A stretch of DNA of 64,000 nt from Aspidapion aeneum (lineage: Eukaryota > Arthropoda > Insecta > Coleoptera > Brentidae): assembly GCA_963576565.1 (NCBI GenBank), contig OY755039.1, forward strand, positions 28,348,602 to 28,412,601, written 5' to 3'. The notes under the pieces were generated by a model, which saw only the letters and a list, made by a program, of their open reading frames with translations, made no database searches and had not been told where the DNA came from. Shown here in pieces: positions 1 to 10,489 of this stretch. How positions within the stretch are numbered: the first letter of the stretch is position 1; the number at the start of each line of letters is the position of its first letter. The position numbers and the translations under genes were made by a program.

Positions 1-32
1 CAATTCGTCAGTTTTTTTCTGGCCTTTCGTGT

Positions 33-1942
33 CTTTATTCTTGAAATCTCCCCGACCGAGTACTCCTTGAAATTCGAGCGAAAGTGGGCGTTTCTCCCTC
101 AATCGTATTCTTGAAACTCTCACCCGAAAAACGTGTAACATTTTGGCGACTTCACACGGAGGAGATCTCGATAGGTGCGTGATGACTTTTGTCAAAAACT
201 GTGAGATAACCAAAAAATGTTTGTTTTGGTGACGTGTGCGTTTTTTTTTTGATTTTCTCTGTTTTGTTTTATTTATTTATTTATTTAGGTACAATAACAG
301 GGTTGCCCCCAAGCAGTGGCGTATGGTATAGGGAGCCTCTGCGCTTGGCGCCCCTGGCGTCCTTTGAGAAAAACATAGAAAAACTAAATTTAACGCAACA
401 ACAAATGGTGCTCATAGCTCTTTAAGATAAGTCTCAGGTTACATCATCGTCATCCGGCGACATTATCAATATATCTGTTATTTCTCTAACATTGATTCGG
501 AGTAAATAAAATAATCATTACAGCATATCACAAAAAATATATTAGTAGATGAATAAGTTGTATTTCAGTCGTTCAATTTTTAAGTTTAGACATGTAGTGC
601 TATTATTAAAAAAAAGGTTTGTAATTTATTTGACTATTTGCGCCCCTTAAGGTCTTCCCTCCCCCTGCCCTTTTACCCGCGACACGCTACTGCCCCTAAG
701 TAGTACATTCCTTACCCTAAAAAACTGAGATCTAAAGTAAAAATAACAAAAAACTAATTTGTCAAAAGACGTTACACAAAAATAACATATTCACAGATCA
801 AAAAGTGAGATAATATCCGGTAGTCGCATTTAATACATAATTTTATCAATCTTAGCTTAAGGGATGAATTGCTGCAGTAAATATAAAAAAGTGACATTAT
901 TTTATTATCGATACTATTTTTCTCTTTGTCTGTTTTATAAGAGTTTAAGTAAAATAATCTGGTACCTCTGTTTTGACGTAAGGGTGCAAACAAGTTTAGA
1001 AGCGATAGTAATTTGAGACAGTTAAGTTCGTTAGCTAAAATTTTATGACCAAATCTTAACGCAAGCTTGTGTCTTCGATTGCTAAGACTATCTATTTCAA
1101 CGATTTTGAAGCGTTCTTCATAATTGTACAGTTTTTTGTCTATGCCTAATTTAAACAGCAAAAAGTTGAAAAACTTACGTTGTACTCTTTCTTTTCTGGG
1201 GAAGAGGTCAGTTGAGTATGGCTGGCTTCTAATTAATGAGAAATATAATATTTTTAAAACCTCAATATTCTTAAATTCACTACTCGACCGAATAACCAAC
1301 CCTGACTTTTTGAACGCTTTTGTTATAACATTATTTATATGATCCACAAAAGAAAACTCTGAATCAAAAAGCACCACCATATCATTTATAAGGTGAACTC
1401 TGGATATTTCAATATTGTTAATGTTATATGAGAATTTAATTTTGTTTATTTTTCTAGAAAACGTTATAAGCTTTCATTTGCCAAAATTTATTTCCATTTT
1501 ATTTTTTTGACACCAGGTATATAAAATGCAAATATCCTTTTGTAGTTCTTTACAGTGATCTTTGCCGTAAATTCTTTTAATTTATCAGCCAATTGTAGGG
1601 AAGAAGAAAATCTAATCCCTCTCTAATCTAATTTTATCCCAAATTTACTTTCTTTCCTGCCTTTTTTTTCTGTTTGTCTTACCACAATAAAAAAAAACAA
1701 GGTAATAAAAATGGGGGTTACTTTTCTTCAACTACATAACTCTATTTGGTTAGTTTGGCCTTTTTATTGGTCAAAATTGTCACGCGTTGTCACCTAAAAA
1801 TTGGCCCATTTCATATCACTTTTCAAGTATTCCCCAAACGAAGAATACTGCATTTATGCAATACGGTGAGGAACGAGGGAGTGCTCACTGGTCTTTACTC
1901 CCCGGAGAGTACTAGTTCGGGAAGATTTCAAGAATACTCACA
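33..1942. repeat. Inverted-repeat pair flanking a LINE fragment
   Basis: A motif around TATTCTTGAAATCTCCCCGA occurs at about 33-66, recurs in degenerate form at about 104-127, and appears inverted at about 1896-1942 beside GAGAGTACTAGTTCGGGAAG. The pair could be the terminal and subterminal repeats of a roughly 1.9-kb DNA element that was later entered by the LINE fragment at 772-1560. The arms are short and imperfect, so this is an inference. From 140 to 770 I see only a short-ORF region and a repeat-like stretch bounded by CAGTGGCGTAT (about 316) and CACGCTACTG (about 682), probably a decayed hAT-like MITE. Confidence 0.35.
772..1560 (-). pseudogene. Jockey/CR1-like LINE reverse transcriptase C-terminal remnant
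   Basis: The minus-strand frame 772-1380 (202 residues) encodes the region after the catalytic core of a non-LTR retrotransposon reverse transcriptase. Recognisable blocks are a VLFDSEFSFVDHINNVI stretch (the usual GV.FD..L.F..HI motif), KILYFSLIRSQ, and SLSNRRHKLALRFGHKI. Reading upstream (towards 1560), the same strand gives LQKDICILYTWCQKNKMEIN, matching the thumb-side L..W...N.M.lN motif, followed by a stop codon where a Lys-Cys is normally found. The fragment is broken by at least one stop and has no catalytic YADD box, so it is a dead 5'-truncated copy. Assignment to the Jockey/CR1 side of the LINEs is from motif pattern only. Confidence 0.8.
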
Positions 1943-1964
1943 CAGGGCCGTTAAACAGTTGTGA

Positions 1965-2270
1965 ATTTTTTAATCCAAAATTATCTATGTGTAATACGGT
2001 TTTCTTATTTTTTTTAAATAAGTTAAAGGCCAATTATAGCTGTTATTGAATTGGAATAACAGTAAACAGACACCCTTCACATACATTTATATAGACAACT
2101 ATATTTCAGTATTTAATATCGTAGGTAATACTATCTTGTACTCATATAAATAGTTAAGTACATACAGAAAAAATTATCAATTTAACATCCTTGGCCTTAT
2201 TATCCCACTTTACATATAGCTTAATTACTACACTTTTAAATTATTTTTTAAACTAAAAAAACATTAATCG
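1965..2270. other. Unrecognised AT-rich spacer
   Basis: No coding region, terminal repeat or motif was recognised between the inverted repeat ending near 1942 and the MITE at 2275. Confidence 0.5.
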
Positions 2271-2274
2271 AATA

Positions 2275-2483
2275 GGGACTTCTTGCAATAAAGTCAGGCA
2301 GTTATAGTGCCGGCCAATATTCTGGCCTTTGTGTATTATAAGAGATAATGGAAATTAAACGACTGGATATATAAATTCCACTTGGGTACGTCAATTTCGA
2401 AAGATTAACTGTCAGTTTTGAATGGAAAACTGTCAGAATAGTGCCCAGAACTATTACTGCTGGGCTCTATTGCAATAAGTCCC
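2275..2483. mobile_element. MITE, GGGACTTATTGCAATAA family (copy 1)
   Basis: The ends are GGGACTTCTTGCAATAAAG and the inverted CTATTGCAATAAGTCCC, flanked by TA on both sides. The interior shares TTGTGTATTATAAGAG, AACGACTGGAT and GATTAACTGTCAGTTTT with the copies at 21501, 45734, 55440 and 55691. TA flanks suggest a Tc1/mariner-type non-autonomous element. No coding capacity. Confidence 0.8.
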
Positions 2484-2783
2484 TAATAACTATGTTATTT
2501 AATTAATGGTAAAAAAAATTATAATTGTTAGAGTTCTTATATTTGATGCAAATCTGACAAAAAAATAATTAAGTAAAAAGTAGAAAAATTGTGCGTTAAA
2601 ACTTTTGTAATTAATATTATTTAGCTTTACGCAATCAAAAACGGGCTAAAAGTACATACAGAATGCAATGTTACTCACAATAAAATCTACACGCATTGGA
2701 ATAGTTTGTCATAGTTCGCTCGGGCATCGAAGAAATAATATGTTATTTATTCCATGGCTCGGGACAGATATTCCACGCACTAA

Positions 2784-2925
2784 GGGCCGGTTTCTCAATA
2801 GAGGGTTAGTTCTGACCCGTTGGTTAAGAAAAGAGATGACTGATATATTTACCTAATACCAAAAAGAGACAGCTATCAACGATATCCCACGGGTCAGGGC
2901 TAACACTCTACTGAGAAACCGGCCC
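2784..2925. mobile_element. PIF/Harbinger-like MITE, GGGCCGGTTTCTCAA family (copy 1)
   Basis: The terminal inverted repeat begins GGGCCGGTTTCTCAATAGAG and ends CTGAGAAACCGGCCC, with an inner repeat pair GACCCGT / ACGGGTCAGG. A TAA flank is present on both sides (2781-2783 and 2926-2928), fitting the 3-bp TWA target duplication of PIF/Harbinger elements. A second copy is at 23712-23853. Confidence 0.85.
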
Positions 2926-2929
2926 TAAA

Positions 2930-3715
2930 TCGGACCTGTTGAATTACTAATCGAATTTAATGTATTTTTTGACAAAAAACCGCATCTCAGAAAAATAGGG
3001 GCCGTCGCTTCGGCGAAAATTCTGAATAAACAAGCATTGGTTTAAAGATGGCAAAAAGGAATTGAATCAAATAAACAGTTCGTTTCATAAAAACGCATAC
3101 ATGTTGTTTTTTTTACATAAAACTTTTTGTCTTTTTATTAGTTTACACTGATTCTCGGTATTTTAAGGTTATAAATTAATGTCGAAATCAGTTTGACACG
3201 TCAGTTATTCTAAACTAAACTGGTAAATGGAATGCATACACTATTAGAAACGTAAATTTTGCGGGAGAGGCAAAATGTATTTAGGCGTTTTTTATGAAAA
3301 CAAGTACCTAACTATTTTATTATTTGATCGATTTCCGACAACAAATTCCGATTAGCTTCTACTAAAAGTGGTCTTTCCAAATTACTATTAATACTTTGTT
3401 TTTCTCTTGTTTCTATAGTAAAAATTATTAGATGTTCACAACCAGACAATTTAAAGGTTTTTTGAGTTTTACGAGAAAACCGCTGGTTTTATGCAAAATA
3501 TCCAATATAAAAAATAAACGCATTTCGAAGATGTACATATTTACAGCAAATACTATTCTTTTATAAGTTCAGCGGTTTTCGAGATATACTTGAGAAACCC
3601 CAAAATTAGCCTATACCTATATAGTCTTTGCCATCGGCGGTTATACTTTTGTGACTTTGATTTGATATGAAATAAACGTATTTATTAACCAAAGAAATAC
3701 CAAACAAGATCAAAC
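2930..3715. other. Unrecognised AT-rich spacer
   Basis: No gene, terminal repeat or motif was recognised in this interval. Confidence 0.5.
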
Positions 3716-3724
3716 AGAATGGAG

Positions 3725-3855
3725 GGCTGGGGTATTTATAAAAAAAAGTTTTGGGGTGGCGCTTGTTTAAATTTATGAAATATGTGGAAAATATCTAAAA
3801 AAATCTTGGTATCGGGGGAGGGCAAGGCCACCGGGGCCCCCTATATATGCAACTA
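3725..3855 (-). mobile_element. Degraded poly-G hAT-like MITE fragment (inverted)
   Basis: It contains the family core in reverse orientation (TTTATGAAATATGTGGAAAA, ATCTAAAAAAATCTT) between AGTTTTGGGGTGG and GGCCACCGGGGCCCCC. It matches the interiors of the elements at 4058, 17034 and 18122, but both terminal repeats are eroded. Confidence 0.6.
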
Positions 3856-4057
3856 CCACCAATTATACTGCCACTTGAAGAAGAACAAAAAATATCAACC
3901 TAAAAAGATCCTGACATAGGTTGATAAGAAAACACAGGTAAAAAAACTCAAAGATAACAATATATGCAGTCTTTTAGAATTTTTCTAGTTTCTCTCAATC
4001 TGCATAATATCCTGTGGCGGCTACTACAGGGAGGGCAACGGGGCAGTGTCCTTTGAT

Positions 4058-4239
4058 CAGTGGCGTATATACGGGGGGGGGGGCTGGAGGGCCCGGGCCT
4101 CCCCCGCAGCTAAGATTTTTTTGGATTTTTTCCACATATTTCATGAATACAAACATAAAATAGCATAAAATACAGCCTCATGAGGTCTCGCCCCCCCCCA
4201 AAACTGTCTCGGGCCCACCCCGAAACTTTTTTCTATATA
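4058..4239 (+). mobile_element. Poly-G hAT-like MITE nested in a hAT relic
   Basis: It starts CAGTGGCGTATATACGGGGG and ends ACTTTTTTCTATATAC, lacking the last GCCACTG of the family. The flanks CCTTTGAT (4050-4057) and CCTCTGAT (4240-4247) form an 8-bp target duplication with one mismatch. It interrupts the hAT relic, so it is younger than its host. Confidence 0.75.
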
Positions 4240-4593
4240 CCTCTGATTGTCTAGTTCTTTTTATTACCTGTGGTTAACAACAAGCGATTAATTGGGTGAA
4301 CTTTTTTGGCGTAAATAATAACAAGTCGGCAGCGCCGCGCGGGGCAAGGTTTCAATTTCACCCGTTTTTCAGCGGGGTATGGATGGATGTTCTCGAGCGG
4401 TGGCGGAAGGAATGTTTATTTTAGTTGAAGTCGGCCATCATCATCGTGCGGAAACATTCATTACTCTTCTATACGTTGCCGGTTCTATCCTTAGTGAAGG
4501 CGTATGAGTTTGTTTTGATTTGGGGTATGTCAGTAGTAAAAAGCATTGCCGGTCGCGTGTCATTGTTTATTTTTGTTATCGTTTGTTTATAAA

Positions 4594-4821
4594 ATGGAAA
4601 TAAATACCGTTGAATACATAATTAACTGTGCAAATTTAAACACGTTGACATATGAACTTCGATTAAAAAGAAAATCTTTAGGGCCACAGAGACCGGACTT
4701 AAAAATCCTAAAAATTAACCACAATTTTAGTGCAAGGAATAAAAAATTATACGATGCTGAAAACTCGTTGTGCGGTTGTGAAAATCGAAATGGTTTTTTT
4801 GCTTTATTTGTGTTATTATGA
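4594..4821 (+). pseudogene. hAT transposase N-terminus (TTF-type zinc-finger start), truncated
   Basis: A 75-residue frame starts MEINTVEYIINCANLNTLTY and contains LGPQRPDLKILK followed by NSLCGCENRNGFFALFVLL. The last part resembles the WLCGC...NALFCFPCLLF signature at the start of the TTF-type zinc finger in ZMYM1-like / hAT transposase proteins. The frame stops there, before the catalytic and dimerisation regions, so it cannot encode an active transposase. A relative with the same start but a different tail is at 40551-40745. The conserved start in two copies 36 kb apart supports real coding ancestry rather than a chance frame. The match to the zinc-finger family is by eye. Confidence 0.65.
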
Positions 4822-4992
4822 ACAATCTACGAAGTGATCCTGCGTGGGTGGCAAAAGGAATGTGTGATATCAAGTGTGTGTTTAGTGAAAAGTTAAAGAC
4901 ACAAAGTAAGTGCTACTTATTTAAATAACCACATAGAATTTTCTATGCAAGGCAAGACTGATATTAGGTGCGAAGTGAATAGTGCCTATAGT

Positions 4993-5960
4993 ATGATAAA
5001 TAAAGAAGTAATATATTTCATAAAAATGTAACTGCCTATGGCAGTATGGCAAAGACTATAGCAAAATTTAACTTTTTCACCAATGCCACTAAAAATTCAA
5101 GCTTTTTTATTTACTTAAACACATCAATTCCCTTTTGAACCGTTAGGTCACTTTTTCCAATTTAATTTTTTTGCCGATGCAGACAAAAACCGAACGATCT
5201 GACTAAACTGCGTCAGTTCAGCGTGTAGGACACATTTAATTCAATGAAAAGTAAATAATGCCGATCGTGCCGTGCCGGGCGAACCGTGACGATTTGATTC
5301 AATGCGTGTTGGTTCTTAAATATCCTTTATATTAAACAATTTTTTTTTAAATTTTAATAATATCTAATTAGTTTACTAATATTTTAAAAGAATAAAAAGT
5401 ACTCCGTTGAAGTATACAGAGTGTGGAAAAATTCCATTTAAAGTTTCATAAAGGAGTTCTTCTAACAATACTTAAAGCTTTCGAACTTTTAGTTTTTTAT
5501 AATATGCTGGTTTTTTCAACTAAAAGGTAATAGAGGCTTTTTCAGATATTTTTTTTGATTTATGAAAAAACGCTCGTACAATTTTGGGCTATCTTTAAAT
5601 TTTTGTAGCACGCACCCCCTTCCAGGGGTAAACTTTACCACTATATTTTGTATAGGGAAAGCAATGATATCTCTATATACAGGGTTCTTCAACGATCGTT
5701 GTCCCATTGAAAATATGTGAATTGAAGTAAGATCGCTATTTAAATAAATGGCACTAAGAGAGATAAGTAGTTAAGCGCTGTTGTCAAGTTAGCAATTCAA
5801 GAAAATGGTTTTCTTTTCGCGATCTAATGACGTTACTCTTACCGGCCATTAATAAAATCCAAAAAACACCTTGATTTTAATTGCTGTTGCGCCATCTCTT
5901 AGATATCATTTGATCTGTATGACTAATAATCAATACTGCGAATCCGTAATTCTGCTTTTA
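4993..5960. other. Unrecognised AT-rich spacer
   Basis: No gene or clear terminal repeat was found. Short frames on either strand show no recognisable domain. Confidence 0.5.
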
Positions 5961-7899
5961 GTTCAGGCCCTACATCCGAGATTACAGCAATATGCTGCGT
6001 TTAATGATAGAAGCAACACACTTGGCATGGATAGACATAAGACTCGCCCGAACATTTTACGAAAGGGAACCACCCCCCCCTTAAACGTGGTCCCTCCCCC
6101 CCCCCCTTAAACGTGCTTTTTGATAGTTTTTTGCTAATAACTCGAACACAGTCACCTTTTTCAAAAATATTCTAGAAATCATTTTTCAAGCGGATACAAT
6201 TTCCTTTTCAACGATGTACCTTAGTACCCTTTAACGGCAGTGGTGCATATTCCATTAGCGTACGAAAAAAAAGGAAAATTTTTAAAATATTTTATTATCT
6301 ATTTTTTGTGGTATTATTATTAGTATTAAGTGATATTATTTGCAAACTTTTAACTTGGCAAAAATAACTAAGTAACAATTATTGAGGCAGATAAAAAGTC
6401 CTCTCTAACGATGTATAACACGCCCCCCGTACATCAGTGGCGCACCTTTTATAGGCATTTAAATAAATGAGAGGTGTGAAAAAAACTAGTTTTTTTTTAA
6501 TTTTCTTAAATTTTACTGTCCCACATGTCTGGCTTTAAAACTTATTTTTAAAGCTGAAGAAATTTCCTTTCCAACGATTTATATCGTTCCCCTCTCAAGG
6601 CAGCGGTAGATCTGGCAAAGATGCATCAAAAATGGTCAAATTTGGTATACACTTGAATCTTCATTAAAGACAACCATGTTAGAACAGTTTTAATACAGAC
6701 ACTGCGTTCAATGAGAGAAGCAACACACTTGGTATGAATATCCAGTATACTCCCTCGAAAATACAACGACGGGGAACCATCCGCCCAACCTTGGTGGGGG
6801 GGGCTATCCCTACCCTAAATGTTTTATTGACAATTTTCGGTTTATTAGAAAAAATGTGAAAAAAAAAATATTTAAGGGGGGGACCACCCCCCCGCCAAGA
6901 GTAAGCGGGTGGATCCCATTCATTATATTATTGGGGGAAGTATACTGTATATCCATACCAATTGTGTTGCTTCTCTCATTGAATGTAGTGTGTGTATTAT
7001 TACTGTTCCAAAAAGATTGTCTTAAATGAGGATTCAAGTGTATACCAAATTTGACCATTTTCTTCAGCTTTAGAAGTAAGTTTTAAAACCAGATATGTGG
7101 GATAGTAAAATTTAAGAAAATTAAAAAAAAAAAACAAGTTTTTTCCACACCTCTAATTCATTTAAATGCCTATAAAAGGTGCGCCACTGATGCAAGGGGG
7201 GGCGTGTTATACATCGTTAGAGAGGACTTTTCATCAGCCTTAATAGTTATTACTTAGTTGTTTTTTTCCAAGTTAAGTTTGCAAATAATTGGGAAAATAC
7301 TGTAAGAAAGCACTTTTGAGGGGGCTGAGAGGAGGGAACCCCACTTTGAAAAAGGTTAACTAGAAAAAATCAGTTTTAAGTTATTACTAACTCACACTCA
7401 TTTTCATTTACTCAGTTATTTCTACAAACACATTTATTTTTATTTCAAGGCGGGTATTTAAAAAAACATGCCTACCTTAATAAGTATTTACCTGTATACA
7501 ATATGCTTTAAAACAAAAATATTTTTTTTGAAAAAAAAATTGTGTTAAGGATAAAAAATCCCACAAAAAAAAGAGAAAAAAAAAATATTTTAAAAATTTT
7601 CCCCTTTTTTCGTACGCTAATGGAATGTACACCACTGCCGTCAGAGGGTACCAAGGTACATAGTTGGAAAGGAAATTGTATCCGCTTGAAAAATGATCTC
7701 CAGAAGATTTTTGAAAAAGTTGATTGTTTTCGAGTTATTAGCAAAAAACTATCAAAAAGCAAGTTTAAGGGGGGGAACTACCCCCTGCCAGAAGTAGGGG
7801 GTGGTTCCCTTTCGTAAAATGTTCGGGCGAGTCTTATGCCTATGCATATCAAGTGTGTTGCTTCTATCATTAAACGCAGTATCGGACTCCGTAGAGCCT
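5961..7899. repeat. Long palindrome, arms of about 0.85-1 kb
   Basis: The left arm (about 5961-6820) is repeated inverted in the right arm (about 6870-7899). Matching anchors are GTTCAGGC at 5961 and its complement near 7892-7899, GAAGCAACACACTTGG (6011) with CAAGTGTGTTGCTTC (7849), CATTTTACGAAAGGGAACCA with its complement near 7806, and CACCTTTTATAGGCATTTAA (6446) with TTAAATGCCTATAAAAGGTG (7162). The centre near 6820-6870 is unpaired. Each arm itself contains several related subunits of about 200 bp carrying TTTCCAACGAT...GGCAGTGGTG. Poly-C/poly-G runs pair across the arms. No transposase frame is present. Confidence 0.85.
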
Positions 7900-8446
<547 letters not shown>

Positions 8447-8449
8447 ACC

Positions 8450-9430
8450 GTGGGTCAATATCTTGTTTCAAAGGTCTCTAGAATATCTTTATAACCGTAT
8501 CAAAGAAAATCTATCAATTCGTATTTGAGACCTTTGTCCGTAAATTTTGTTTCTCATTATAAAAATTTAAAAATAAAATAGTAAATTAGAGCCACTGCAA
8601 AATTTTACCTTGATCAAAAATGGGTCTTTCGGGATTTTTGGAACTACCTTAAAAATGTATATAAACTACGTTTTTTTTATCGCTTCATTGTAAATTCAGA
8701 GGCTAATATCCCAAAAACACTTGACTCATTTTCCCTGCTCAAATTATAAGAAAAAGTTTACACCTCAAAAGACGTGCGTTGTACAAAAAATTTAAGACAG
8801 CCAAAAAGTGTCCCTATCACAAAAAACTCGACGTATCCGAGCGCCTTTTTGAAAAACTAAAATATTCTTTGAAACACTCTTTATATAATATATATGGATT
8901 CTGAAATTTTTTTTAAATACTTTTCAATTTTGTGTGCACGTGTTACAACTAAAAACAACTGAAGGTTTAACGGCCATTAGAATTCGGAAAAACGCATTTG
9001 CTTATTGTGTAAACAAAACAAAAATTGACTCTAAAATTGACTTTTAACATGTAGATAGGGCACTACAAAACTTGGTAAAGTACCAAGCTTTAACTTTTGT
9101 AGACAGCTTAATAAGTTTAAATCAAACTGGCATAAAATCAAAAAACTTTTGGAATTATTCTAGCAAACATTTATGAATCTTTGATATTACATAGTTATTA
9201 AGTATACAGTCAGATTGGAATACAACATAACATCGATGTTTTTAAACTAATACCTATTGAAATCCAAAACCAAAAATCCAACGTAACGGAATTTAATAAA
9301 AGTTTGCTGGTAGTAAAGAAAAGTATTTTAAAACTGCTTATTAATACCGCGATGATCTTAAACTTTTTAAAAATAAAATATCCGGAAAAAGAAGTGATCT
9401 TTTACTTCTTGCATTTTTCTCACGGGAATA
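8450..9430. other. Unrecognised AT-rich spacer
   Basis: No gene, terminal repeat or motif was recognised in this interval. Confidence 0.5.
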
Positions 9431-9433
9431 TTT

Positions 9434-9508
9434 CTGTGGTAGGAAGTCAAAAGGGGGTAACTTAGGCTTTGCTCCATATGAGTTACCCCCTTCTGACTTC
9501 CTCCACAG
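9434..9508. mobile_element. 75-bp hairpin element (copy 1)
   Basis: Almost the whole unit is an inverted repeat: CTGTGGTAGGAAGTCAAAAG pairs with CTTCTGACTTCCTCCACAG, and GGGGGTAACTTAGG pairs with ATGAGTTACCCCC, around a short loop. A near-identical copy is at 49760-49835. It may be a very short MITE or a stem-loop RNA gene. Confidence 0.75.
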
Positions 9509-9589
9509 AGGGTATTTTGTCGGTCCCAAACCAGCCCTGGGCATATCAGACAATGTGGTGAAATCCATCAAATCAGAATGGAATGGAAA

Positions 9590-9744
9590 CGGAGGGGGCG
9601 GTGGGCCTAGCCCCTCCCCGAAGCTAAGATATTTTTCACATATTTCATGAATACAAACATAAAATAACATAAAATACGACCTCATGGGGTCTTCCCCCCT
9701 CAAACTATTTCAACCCCCCAAACTTTTTTCTAAATACGCCACTA
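9590..9744 (+). mobile_element. Poly-G hAT-like MITE, left end missing
   Basis: It has the family core (ATTTCATGAATACAAACATA, ACATAAAATACGACCTCATG) and the right end TACGCCACT at about 9736-9744. The left CAGTGGCGTATA end is not visible and sequence begins in a G-rich tract. Confidence 0.65.
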
Positions 9745-9779
9745 GATGGAAAATACTTTCCAACAATACTGAATGGAAT

Positions 9780-10145
9780 TACAAGTACGAGCTCATTCTA
9801 AGGAAGTTATTAGAGAACCCTGCAAGAAGAGGACGAGGAGACTCATAGCAGAAAGTTTCGTATAGTAGTTGACTGCTTAGAGGATGACGAAACAGTCAGG
9901 CATATATTTACTGTACCTGGCTATTGCACGTTTGTGTCAAGCTATTTTTGGTAGACCTCAGATCCACGTTGAATATCTGAACAGTGTCTCACCCAAACTG
10001 ACTGAGCTAGTCTTTTCTAGAGTTTTTTACAGTCTTTTTAAAAGATTAGGCATACAGTAGTGAGAGAACACTCAAAAGTGAGACACAATAGACCCATTGG
10101 AGTGGAGGTCGCGGTCCTCACATCTAAATCATCATCATCATTTAA
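9780..10145 (+). pseudogene. Non-LTR retrotransposon 3' end (R1/I/Jockey-like)
   Basis: Two frames in the plus strand look like the C-terminal end of a LINE ORF2. At 9874 the frame gives CLEDDETVRHIFTVPGYC, resembling the C..C....E...H.....C zinc-knuckle. After a frameshift, 9947-10060 encodes FGRPQIHVEYLNSV...SRVFYSLFKRLGIQ and a stop, matching the usual LG.P.......L..F....gl ending. A short 3' UTR follows, ending in a TCATCA-type repeat (about 10129-10145), as expected for a LINE tail. The first Cys pair is damaged and the frame is broken, so the copy is dead. Confidence 0.7.
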
Positions 10146-10489
10146 ATCATGACCCCTAAAAAATTTCTCCCTGTAGTTGATAAATATTAGTTAATGAATT
10201 GACTGACAGAAATTGGATTCCAACTCCCACAACTTGCTTTGTTCTAACACATAAATTCGTCAATATCTCACCTCATGACAATTTAGATCTAAATCGAATC
10301 AGCATAGTTAATTAAAAGTTGGTATTCATCAAACAAGTTTTCGTGGGTAATCTGGTTAAAAATTTCTTCTTTCCCTGGTATTTTTTCGTCGGTAGCTCGA
10401 AAGCTTATACTCACATGGGTCCAAGATCTAATGGACAACTAATAAGTATTGACAGTTAACTGTTTCGTCCTTATGGTACTCCTCAGATC

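Larger units (their letters stand above)
4012..4992 (+). mobile_element. hAT-like element relic (copy 1), truncated at its 3' side
   Basis: The left end reads GTGGCGGCTACTACAGGGAG followed by GGCAACGGGGCAGTG, matching the left end of the complete copy at 40095-41148. Homology resumes after a nested MITE (4058-4239) and continues through the zinc-finger ORF to about 4992 (ACCACATAGAATT...AGTGCCTATAG), where it stops. The right terminal repeat is missing. Confidence 0.75.
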
